Assembly (NCBI GenBank): GCA_030710605.1
Contig: CP092870.1
Location: 11,551,408-11,615,407 of the forward strand
Source: Cordylochernes scorpioides
Taxonomy: Eukaryota; Arthropoda; Arachnida; Pseudoscorpiones; Chernetidae
Direction: 5' to 3'
DNA: 64,000 nt
Shown: in pieces, positions 10,355 to 18,828 of the stretch
How positions within the stretch are numbered: position 1 is the stretch's first letter
Layout of the letters: each line of letters opens with the position of its first letter
Program-made: the position numbers and the translations under genes
Notes under the pieces: generated by a model
The model's input: only the letters and a program-made list of their open reading frames with translations
Told to the model about the DNA's origin: nothing
Database searches by the model: none

Positions 10355-10615
10355 TTGATGAGCCTGAAGAATGGACCAAACTCCTTTCAGCTACAAACCC
10401 AGCTGACTTTGACTTTCCTGGAGTATGTTGCCCTGGATGAAGGGCAAGAAGAAGAAGAAACAGAAGACGATGAGGTGAAAGAAGAGATAATGATGCCTAC
10501 TAGAGGGAAAGTAATCGCGGCCCTCGAAACCCTCCAGAAGCTGTCCAAAACCTCTGCGGATATTGATGTTCATTTTGAAGATGACCTGGATAAAATAAGA
10601 AGTGGGGGTGTCTGA
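10355..10615 (+). pseudogene. Tigger transposase C-terminal remnant
   Basis: Acidic stretch (DEGQEEEETEDDEVKEE) followed by PTRGKVIAALETLQKLSK, as at the C-terminus of Tigger-type transposases. It directly follows the N-terminal piece, so an internal deletion removed the whole catalytic core. Confidence 0.6.
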
Positions 10616-10838
10616 AACAGCACCCAATCAAATACCACCAAAAAACTATAACAGACTTTCTGAAGCCTGCAGAGAAACCCCAGATATAGGATATTCTATG
10701 CATACTGCATATGCTGCATACACATAAACATTGTATGTACCAAGTATATTATGTAAGTTGTTTCTTTTGTTGTTCTTTTTTATTTGTGTTTTAAAATAAA
10801 CTTATATTCTCATGTTATTGCCTTACATTTTGATTATA

Positions 10839-11778
10839 CAAGGTGCGTTCATTAATTTCCAGGACTGCTCTGTATCTTTGAAAAAATAAAACAAATAAAA
10901 AAACTAATTCAATATTTTTCAAAATATGCCCCTCCTGCCTCAATACACCCGTTCCATCTTTTTTTCCAATTGTCGAAGCAGGAGATAAAATCACTTTTTG
11001 AGAGGTTCCTCAAAGTTGCCTTCGATTCAGCTTGTATCATATCAACGTTGTCAAATTTCCGTCCTTTCAAGTTCATTTTCAATTTAGTATAGAGGAAAAA
11101 GTCATTGGGGGCTAAGTCGGGGGAATAGGGTGGATGAGGGATCTGTATGGTTGAATGCTTGGCCAAGAACTGCAAAACAACATGGGCTGTGTGCGGCCGC
11201 GCATTACCGACGTGAAGTATCCAGTTATTGTTTTGCCATCTTTCAGGTCTTTTAAGGCGCACTGCCTCCCTTAAGCACCTCATTATCCCCAAATAAACAG
11301 ATAGTCCAGTCACTGAAGATAATTCTTCTGTTAGATTTAATTAACTCCTTTATTTTGAGCTTGTTTTCCTCGCAACGAAATGATCTTGGACGCCCAGTAT
11401 GCTGATCATCGTTTACCTTTTCCCGACCTTTTTGGAAGCGTGAAAATCATTCAAAAGTTCTTGAACGGGATAAAGCTGCATCGCCAAAAGCTTCTTTAAT
11501 CAATTCATACGTCTCAGTATCACTTTTTTTTTCAATTTAAAACAAAACTTAATGCAGATTCTCTGCTCTTCGAAAATGGCCATTTTAAAATTAGAAATGC
11601 GAACCTTACAAGGAAGTTGTTTTGTTCTATTTTTAGATCGGCGCGTGCGCCACGAGACTCGTGCTTTCAGTCAGGTGTGGTCGAATGTCCAATATTCAAC
11701 TCTGTAAAAAATATTCTCTCTAGCTTTTTTATTTATTTTATTTTTTAACCAGTCCTGGAAATTAATGAACGCACCTTG
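10839..11778 (-). mobile_element. mariner element, internally deleted
   Basis: Perfect 29-bp terminal inverted repeats (CAAGGTGCGTTCATTAATTT... at 10839-10867 and its complement at 11750-11778), flanked by TA on both sides. At 940 bp it is shorter than a full mariner (about 1.3 kb). It lies inside the Tigger and is therefore younger. Confidence 0.9.
10909..11600 (-). pseudogene. mariner transposase remnant
   Basis: Minus-strand 11313-10909 encodes the C-terminal third (WILHVGNARPHTA, PHPPYSPDLAPNDFFLY, CFDNWKKRW). Upstream, 11600-11320 still shows an N-terminal region with a frame change (SDTETYELIKEAFGD; RTFEWFSRFQKGREKV on paper, broken by stops). The family's central HDN is replaced by VGN, so the second catalytic Asp is missing, and the region with the first Asp is deleted. 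The transposase is inactive. Confidence 0.8.
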
Positions 11779-12126
11779 TATTATCCATATTGTCTTTTAA
11801 AATAAAATACTTTATGTACATACATATACATAATTGTTGTTCCTTAAAATTATAAAATATTTTCATTAATATTGTTTTCAAATAAATTTATTCGTTATTC
11901 CTCAGAAATGTAGTTTTCTTACTCATCAGTAGTACATAAGTACAACCCCCGGATACCACGAATTCAATTCGTCTAATACGAATTCGGTTTATACGAATTC
12001 GGTATATATTCTTTTAAGACGAAAAGGGTATTTCGTTCTCCCGTTGAGTTCGTCTTAACGAGGGATTACTGTAGTGTGTGACATTTTGGTAACAGCAGTG
12101 TTACCATTCTCAGACAAAAGACCTAA

Positions 12127-12404
12127 ATGAAAAGATGCCGAAACCCGGGTTCAAACCAGGGACCTTTAGATCTTCAGTCTAACACTTTCCCCACTGAGCT
12201 ATTTCTCCTTAAAAACCCTTCTGGGGAGGGGGAGAAGTCCGACCACACTAGTCCCCTCTGGACCCTTGGAATATTTGACCAAATTCTGGTTCGTTTCCAA
12301 GGTGAGGTGACTAACGTGGCAACGGCACCCATTTTAAAATGAAGAGCAAAACATTGCGACTGCTGTGATAGAAATGCACAGGGACATCTGAAGCTCTTCA
12401 TTGG
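12127..12404 (-). repeat. tRNA-Phe-headed SINE-like insertion
   Basis: A 73-nt tRNA-Phe-like head (complement of 12136-12208) is joined to non-tRNA sequence, and the whole interrupts a Penelope-like element. No second copy of the body is in the window, so SINE status is inferred. Confidence 0.45.
12136..12208 (-). pseudogene. tRNA-Phe(GAA) pseudogene
   Basis: D arm (TAGCTCAGTGGGGAAAGTG), anticodon arm TTAGA-CTGAAGA-TCTAA and T arm are recognisable. The acceptor stem GGAGAAA does not pair with TTTCGGC at two positions and the T loop is altered (TTTGAAC). Derived from the same tRNA as the better copy at 16347-16419. Confidence 0.75.
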
Positions 12405-12988
12405 ACACGACAACTGAAACGTTTCACACTATTTTTTTTTTGGATTGGTCTTATAACCTTGTAAGATCTAACAGATATTTTAGATTTCTAGAGTTCACAC
12501 AGAGGCACACACTACTTGAGTAGGGAGCAAATTGGGCTGAGCCTTCTATAGAATTTACCTTCAGCCTGGTCCCTCAAAGGCAACAAACTGGAGGTAGAAC
12601 TTTCTGTAACACACATTGACATAAATTTATGAGATAAGCACTATATTGTGTAGAGATAAGAATTACAAAGTAACGAAACAAATTTGTATAGGATGTTTCT
12701 GCAACAATGTTGTCACTCTTACCCCCTATCTTCAGACTAAAGAACTTCAGGGGAATATTTTCACAGCATGTCTTCAATACCTGAAAAACTGATATTAGTT
12801 GAAAAAAAAAAACTAAGATGATGTTAACAATGCTGTTGACAAAATATCACATTATCTGTTCTTGAGATTTGTGAGGCCAAAATTATTTCTTGAATACCTA
12901 AAAAGTTGCCCATTTTTATTTTCTGTATTATTTATGTACAATTATGATTGATTCCTCAAAGCTAATTTTGGTCTTGTAATTATCTTTT

Positions 12989-13133
12989 ATTTTACAGTTC
13001 ACAAGGTAATAAGACCAAATTCAAATAAATAAATAGTTTGTCTACTCCATATTATTTATTTATTTGGATTTTGTCCAATTACTTTGTGTTTATAATGTAT
13101 AATATAAATTGTGCCTTATCATTTTACAGTTCA
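12989..13133 (+). repeat. Penelope-like fold-back element with 13-bp target duplication
   Basis: Body 13002-13120 starts ACAAGGTAATAAGACC and ends in the family tail (AATTGTGCCTTATC). It is flanked by ATTTTACAGTTCA at 12989-13001 and 13121-13133. Confidence 0.85.
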
Positions 13134-13334
13134 GTTAAATATTCCCAAGTTATGGAACCCACAATAAAATATACAGTATTATTAGAATGGTATTGTGATA
13201 TGTGAGATGCTGTTGAACTAAACGTGAGCTGCTTCTTGCTGAGGAATCTTGCTTAACCAAAGTAGAACATCTCCTGAACCTTAAAGGTAATCAATAGATG
13301 AAACTTTAGGAGGGTTGGCATAGATCTCCCATAC

Positions 13335-13690
13335 CTCTTCTTTCTTATCTCCACTTAATTATATTAAGGTATCAAGCTTGTAAAGCTTGACAACCATCAT
13401 GACTGGGTGAAGTAGAATGCGTCTGCCTTTATCATTAAGACTGGGAGCACTACTCAGTGGCAGGTCGACTTAGCTCCAAAAGAAATGACAGCCTCTGACA
13501 TGAGGAACAGACACCATGTGCAGCCGCTCCTAACATGGAGTACAAACGTTGCTCATCCTGTATTCCTGGATTAGGAGCCCTAACAGGGTACTATCAGCCT
13601 GCCAGCTGAGCCCAGGTTTTTTAGTGAGCTTGTTACTGCTCCCCCTCCTTCTTTTTCATCCGGGCTTGGGACCGGCAAAGGCGGAGTTCC
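13335..13690 (-). repeat. SINE family 2, near full length
   Basis: Runs from TCTTCTTTCTTATCTCC to CTTGGGACCGGCAAAGGCGG, the reverse complement of 49675-50029. All landmarks are present. Confidence 0.85.
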
Positions 13691-14360
13691 TATATGCAGT
13701 AAGTAGCAAGGGTGATTTTAACACAAAAATAACAGTATAGAAAGGTGATAAATAAGGTTAAGATCCTCCCAAAAGTATTCTCTACATATCAGCATGGCTA
13801 CCATGAGAGGAAAGTGATTCTTCTCAAGACCTGCCTGAGAAGGGATTACAGTCCAATGTCCATACTTTATTGCCCCTGAGTTTGTGGAGAACAAGAGCTT
13901 TTAAAAACTTTCTCCCAATGGAGACTATGAGTTGAGATTCCTCAAGTTGAACTCCTGAATTCAGGGGTGTGAATATGTTAAAAATGTCATATTAAATATG
14001 AAAATATATTTTTTACTATTCATGTAAATTAGGCAAACTTTCTTCCATTTGTAGGGTAGGAATTTTTTTGTTTGTATTGACTACTGGGCCTAAATTAGAT
14101 TAGTGAATGGCTTGTGCAGTACCTGAAATAATAAAACAGTGATTTTCTTTAGAGTTAGTTTTTATTAATTGCTAAGACATTCTCTCAACAATTTTCATAG
14201 ACATTGAGGGCCCATACCCACATCCTAAAGGTTGATTTATTCCAAGCTATTAGCCAACTCAATTTCTTGATACAACCATATTTCAGGCTTTCTTCTATTT
14301 CCCAAACACATGCAACATTAATGTTACGATGTACTAGAGCGCCATCTGTTATCAAATTAT

Positions 14361-14519
14361 AAAACTATTTTAGAGGCGTGACATTCTTTTTAAAATAAAA
14401 CAATTTCTACTGTCCTTACTGCGATGGAAAGCAGGCCCTCCCTTTAATTTTTCCATCGCAGTAAGGACAGTAGAAATTGTTTTATTTTAAAAAGAATGTC
14501 ACGCCTCTAAAATAGTTTT
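14361..14519. repeat. Perfect 70-bp inverted repeat
   Basis: 14361-14430 and 14450-14519 are exact reverse complements (outer ends AAAACTATTTTAGAGG and CCTCTAAAATAGTTTT) with a 19-nt loop. The arm sequence also appears in diverged form at 51570-51650, so this is a repeat-family terminus duplicated in inverted orientation. Confidence 0.95.
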
Positions 14520-14749
14520 AAAACATGCAAAATTATTTGAAGAAAGCTTTAAAACAATGATAACACAAGCAAAACATATATTTGTTCACTCACCAATATT
14601 AACATACTCTTCATTTCTTATTTCGTTTACTGCAGACAAAAAACAACAGCTAGGATTAGCAATTGAAATAAAAACTCTAAAAATGTATTAAAATGTATTT
14701 ATTTAATTTAGGTTCTTAACATAGATTAAATATAGAAAAATAAAAGGGA

Positions 14750-14820
14750 GATTGAAGAGGAGAATCTTGTGCAAATTTTATTAGCAAGCTTTCGGACGTC
14801 CTTCTACAGGCTTTTTACGC
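14750..14820. repeat. Second fold-back family (CTGTAGAAG...GAAAGCTTGC)
   Basis: The minus strand reads CCTGTAGAAGGACGTCCGAAAGCTTGC with GGACGTCC forming a hairpin. The same layout is at 25436-25490 and 55930-56148. It resembles the hammerhead-like terminal hairpins of Penelope-like elements, but with U instead of A in the core. Confidence 0.45.
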
Positions 14821-15113
14821 TATTATTTATTAATTCAAAATGGTTTGGTCACTCCAATTTATATAAACAATACTTCTCATGCATCACGCGGACAATGGGC
14901 TTAGAAGGAGTTTGAATTCCTAGATAAAGATAGGCAAACAGCCTCATCGAAATATCGGAAATATCTTTTAATAAATTATATTTATCCAAGATATGTTTTT
15001 ATTTTAATATATATATATATGAAAAAACAATAGAAAAAAATAAAAGATAAGTGGGTCAGGTGTTGATATTAAAATTAAAGAAGGCATCTCCTGACCACGC
15101 TCTGCCATCTAAA

Positions 15114-15213
15114 NNNNNNNNNNNNNNNNNNNNNNNNNNNNNNNNNNNNNNNNNNNNNNNNNNNNNNNNNNNNNNNNNNNNNNNNNNNNNNNNNNNNNNN
15201 NNNNNNNNNNNNN
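15114..15213. other. Assembly gap (100 N)
   Basis: Exactly 100 N bases, the usual size for a gap of unknown length. The left flank (AAGGCATCTCCTGACCACG...CTGCCATCTAAA) matches a repeat at 24601-24660 and 58688-58760, which probably caused the break. Confidence 0.98.
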
Positions 15214-15576
15214 AATAAGCTATTGCCTTAGATTTATTTGCTGATATTTTTGAAAGCAATACGTAGGGTGAAATGTTGGTACATTTAATTTGTTGATATA
15301 GGGCCTTCCTCTCTGCATCAAGGGATGTACAATTAAGCAGGTAATGGGGGAGTTCTTAAATCACACAGTGTACATATTAAGTTTTTGGCCTCAACGTCAG
15401 AGCATGTTTTTTTTTTAAGACTGTTTTTCACCTTTCTACAGCCAGCCAGCTAGCTGGGATATTAAAAATATGTTAATTTTGTTACATTAATTTTTTTTTT
15501 TTGTATTCCAATAAGGAAAGAAATAAAATTGGATACAATAATTCATTTTTAAAAATTAATAAATTCGGAATTAAAC

Positions 15577-15786
15577 ACAAGGTAATAAGACTAAATTCAA
15601 ATAAATAAATAGTGTGTGATATTTAAATAACAGGGTTGATACCATCTTCAGACCAAAGTTTGTCATGTTTCAGTATTTTTGTCCTGAAGATGGTAACAAC
15701 GCTGTTACCAAAATGTCACACACTTATTTATTTATTTGGATACAGTCTTATTACCTTTTGTTTATAATCTATAACCCAAATTTTAC
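15577..15786. repeat. Penelope-like fold-back element
   Basis: Both arms carry the family blocks, and the right arm contains a degenerate hammerhead-like core (CTGAAGA, GGTAACAACGCTGTTACC). It ends in the tail AAATTTTACCTTATC and is flanked by imperfect AAATTC... duplications. Confidence 0.8.
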
Positions 15787-16019
15787 CTTATCAAATTCTA
15801 AATTATTCAATACAAATTTTTGCTACTAAATATTTTGCAATGCAATTAATAAGTGATTTTCGGACAAAGAAATATACCCACTTTGACATTTTGAAACATC
15901 TTGTTTTGTTTTCTAACTGCTTCTCAAATGATAATTTATTCATGTTGAAATTCAATCCTCTTATTATATAATTTATTAAATTGTGAGGAATAAAGGTTCA
16001 TAACTTTTCATTTCTTAAT

Positions 16020-16262
16020 CAACCAGATGATAAGGCACAATTTGGATTATAGATTTTAAACCCATGGTAATAATACCAAATCTAAATAAATAAATAGTGT
16101 GTGATGTTTCAGTAACAGCATTGTTACCATCTTCAGACAAAAGTACTGACAAAAGTATCATTCAGTACTTTTGTTTGAAGATGGTAACAACGCTGAAACG
16201 TCACACACTATTTATTTATATGGATTTGGTTTTATTACCTTGTGTTTATAATCAACAAGATG
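16020..16262 (-). repeat. Penelope-like fold-back element, reverse orientation, with target duplication
   Basis: Starts with the tail complement (GATAAGGCACAATTTGG) and ends ACCTTGTGTTTATAAT. It is flanked by CAACCAGATG (16020-16029) and CAACAAGATG (16253-16262). Confidence 0.85.
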
Positions 16263-16346
16263 TTTTAATGGTAGTTCCACAACATATTGAGTGGGAAGTA
16301 CGGTAAGTAAGTTACGGTAAGTAAAAATTAAAAAATTAAAAAAAGA

Positions 16347-16419
16347 TGCCGAAACCCGGGATCGAACCAGGGACCTTTAGATATTCAGTCTAACGCTCTC
16401 CTAACTGAGCTATTTCGGC
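16347..16419 (-). tRNA. tRNA-Phe (GAA)
   Basis: All four arms fold. The acceptor GCCGAAA pairs with TTTCGGC without mismatch. The D arm is TAGCTCAGTTAGGAGAGCG, the anticodon arm TTAGA-CTGAATA-TCTAA with anticodon GAA, and the T arm CCTGG-TTCGATC-CCGGG. A T-rich run (TCTTTTTTTAATTTTT on the minus strand) follows as a pol III terminator. One oddity is T at position 37, next to the anticodon, where tRNA-Phe normally has G. It may be a functional gene or a young tRNA-derived copy. Confidence 0.75.
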
Positions 16420-16631
16420 TTATTTTATTTATTTCTATAGAAGCTTCTATCTTTATAATTATGTATATTTTCAAAAAGTCAATTCACACCTCTTCTCTGG
16501 AGACCATGGGAATACTGAATAATTCATTATGCTAACATAATTATAAATACAAGTATCAGAGTCATCAACAATTCTGTCATCGTTTGCTTTTGTGAATGGA
16601 ATAAATACCCAAATAGGGCCATTTCTTATAA

Positions 16632-16702
16632 GCATCAGTGGTTCAGTGGTAGAAAGCTCGCCTGCCACGCGGGCGGCCCAAGTTCGATTCCCGGCCGATG
16701 CA
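16632..16702 (+). pseudogene. tRNA-Gly (GCC), probably decayed
   Basis: 71 nt with D arm TGGTTCAGTGGTAGAA, anticodon arm CTCGC-CTGCCAC-GCGGG (anticodon GCC) and T loop TTCGATT. The acceptor GCATCAG/CCGATGC has one A-C mismatch, and the T stem CCAAG/CCCGG has two A-C mismatches at what was probably a CCGGG. This pattern suggests CpG decay. A run of 13 T follows directly, so pol III termination is intact. Confidence 0.7.
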
Positions 16703-16744
16703 TTTTTTTTTTTTTACAATTTTTGAAACTCATTTATATTATTA

Positions 16745-17108
16745 TCCCTATATATATAAAGTCAGCGTATGTATGTATGTTTGTCAACTATACACGTCCA
16801 CAATACGTAACTAATCTGACTGAAATTTTAACAGTATATAAAGTAGAATCTGGAAAAACTCTTAGTGAAAATTTCAGGTCTCTATCCCGAATATCCGTCG
16901 TATTATTTGCAAATTTGCTCTTTCGCTCACGCCTCTAGCGGTGAAAATGGGGGGTAATACCAGCTGACCTAATGTACATGTAAAGTTTGGAATGGGACGT
17001 TTCACAAGATTGACATCCATGGCTCCAATTTATAATTGTAACGAATAGTATTTGAATAAAAACATTTAATCGGGTAAAACCCGGGCGTTGCCCGGGTCAT
17101 TCGGCTAG
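16745..17108 (+). mobile_element. Non-autonomous Helitron
   Basis: Begins with TC after an A (TCCCTATATATATAAAG) and ends CTAG. A terminal hairpin ACCCGGGC-GTT-GCCCGGGT lies at 17079-17097, 7 nt before the CTAG. There is no coding sequence. The same ends recur at 23478, 23960-24487, 25202-31328 and 31823-38466. Confidence 0.8.
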
Positions 17109-17222
17109 AAATGCAGTTTTTTGTGAGGTCCATTAAATGAATTTATCCCTTTTATGTTATCTTATTTTCTATATTGAAAAGTAAATAAATATGAAAAAAA
17201 AAATAAAAATGTTTAAGAATAT

Positions 17223-17464
17223 TGTACCAAAGCCGACTTCATAGTGAAATTGCTGGCTCGGCAACCTTGGAGCTGACGTCACTGCCTGTGGAAGTAACCC
17301 TTGCAAGGCCGCGTGGCCACGAGACTGATTCCTTCTTCTTCGCTCGTTGTTTACTATTCTAATCTTTTAGATATTTCCTTCTTTCTCTTTATATAGAATA
17401 ATAAAAACTATCTTTTTGTTTGTTGAGTTGGTCAACCGACTGGCTAATTATTTTCAACACTACA
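17223..17464 (+). repeat. Left LTR of the gypsy element
   Basis: TGTACCAAAG...CAACACTACA. Contains an AATAATAAAA polyadenylation-like stretch near 17397. Confidence 0.95.
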
Positions 17465-17566
17465 TCTGGTGGAGACGCCGGGTAGATTCCCTTCTAGTAT
17501 TTTAACCTGGACGGCAAGTTGAGAAGAAGCCGACGTTTACAAAGTTTGCCACCACTCTTGGTCGAA

Positions 17567-18622
17567 ATGGTGAACGAAGAAGAAAAGCCGCATGTGCAGC
17601 CGGCAGCTTTCACATATCTGCAACAACCAAGAAACCCCCCGAATTTCTCCGGAAAAGGTTCTGAACTCGCCCATCTCTAGTTGAAAGATTACAGCCGCGT
17701 TGCTGCCTACAATGGATGGGACGAATCAATGTGCTTGGCCAATGTAGTATTCTTTCTGGAAGGAGCAGCGAGATGCTGGTTCGACAACGTGGAGGAAAGC
17801 ATCACGACATGGAATACGTTTAAAGAAGAATTCACCAGAACGTTCGGTGATAAAGAAGACTACGCCAGAAGGATTGAATCGTCCCTCAAGGTAAGAGCGC
17901 AAAAGCCAGACGAGTCGGTCGAACTCTACATCCAGGACGTGCTGAACCTCTGTCGACAACTGAACCCGAACATGTCGGAGGAGGACAGGGTGGGCCACCT
18001 CATGAAAGGAGTGGCTGAAAACATTTACCTGGCCCTTCTTGCAATTGAAGTGACAACGACCGGGGAATTCACTCAACACTGCCGGCGTATTGAAAAGCTA
18101 AATAAAAATAGAATCAGCAGTGTTAGATTTGAGAGAATCCCCACCGTTTCGGCGATTAATGAAAATGAGTACCACCCTTTAAAGGAAATGATCAGAGAGA
18201 TCATCAGGGAGGAGCTTCGATCTGCTCCGAATGAACTAGATAATCTTCCTCCTCCGCAGGGATTAGAAGATAGAGTTTGGCAGAGAGTCGAACAAAATCT
18301 AGCACCCATTGACAAAGCACCAGTGTTCCACTCCGGAAGGGCGGTCAAGAATTTCCGAAGTGGACAACAAAATGCAGGGGAAGCGGTGAGAAGGAAAACG
18401 GACGAATTCCGCACCAGAGAAAACATTCCCATATGCTTTTATTGCAATAGACCGGGACATGTCGCAAAGCATTGTTGGGATCGACGCCGCGACCGTGATG
18501 AGAACGAACCAAGTAGGACCCAAAACCGATTTTATTATGGCCGTAGAAGACCCGGATCCATCTATATGGCCGACTTTATGACGCCGCATATGGAACAATC
18601 TGATCGGAACAACTCTCCTTGA
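17567..18622 (+). CDS. gag: gypsy Gag, interrupted
   Basis: Structural protein that packages the element RNA. ATG at 17567 opens a frame stopped by TAG at 17678-17680 (codon 38). The same frame continues from 17681 for 313 codons, through the capsid-like region (FLEGAARCWFDN, LKVRAQKPDESVELY, LCRQLN) and one CCHC zinc knuckle (CFYCNRPGHVAKHC), to TGA 18620-18622. Past that TGA the frame stays open and Ser/Arg-rich (RSPGRTPSRSPHR) up to TAG 18746. The natural C-terminus therefore probably lay further on, and two nonsense changes or readthrough sites exist. Confidence 0.85.
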
Positions 18623-18828
18623 CGCAATTTACCAAGAAGTTCTTCTCCCTATCCTGGACGCGGGAGACCGATGACAGGACGTCGCTACTCTAGATCGCCA
18701 GGCCGGACTCCTAGCCGATCTCCTCATAGAGACGTGCAGGAAAACTAGGAAGCACGGCCTGTAAGGGAGGTAAGGTCGGACATTGTTTAAAGCCTCCACA
18801 GACGCGAGCCGACCTAGACGATAACTAC

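Larger units (their letters stand above)
9673..12071 (+). mobile_element. Internally deleted Tigger/pogo transposon
   Basis: The ends CAGTAATCCCTCGTTATCAC and (right, reversed) CAGTAATCCCTCGTTAAGAC are inverted repeats, flanked by TA at 9671-9672 and 12072-12073. The interior keeps two transposase pieces and a mariner insertion. The element without the mariner is about 1.46 kb. Confidence 0.85.
9611..12476. repeat. Penelope-like fold-back element split by Tigger and by a tRNA-Phe-headed SINE
   Basis: The left arm (ACACAATTTGGATTATAG...AAATCCAAA) ends at 9670. The sequence resumes at 12074 with GTGTGTGACATTTTGGTAACAGC and again at about 12405 with CTGAAACGTTTCACACTATT. The two breaks coincide with the Tigger (9673-12071) and the SINE (12127-12404). 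Confidence 0.7.

Noticed and set aside
15056..15259. ORF across the N gap
   Set aside because: Open only because N codons cannot be stops.
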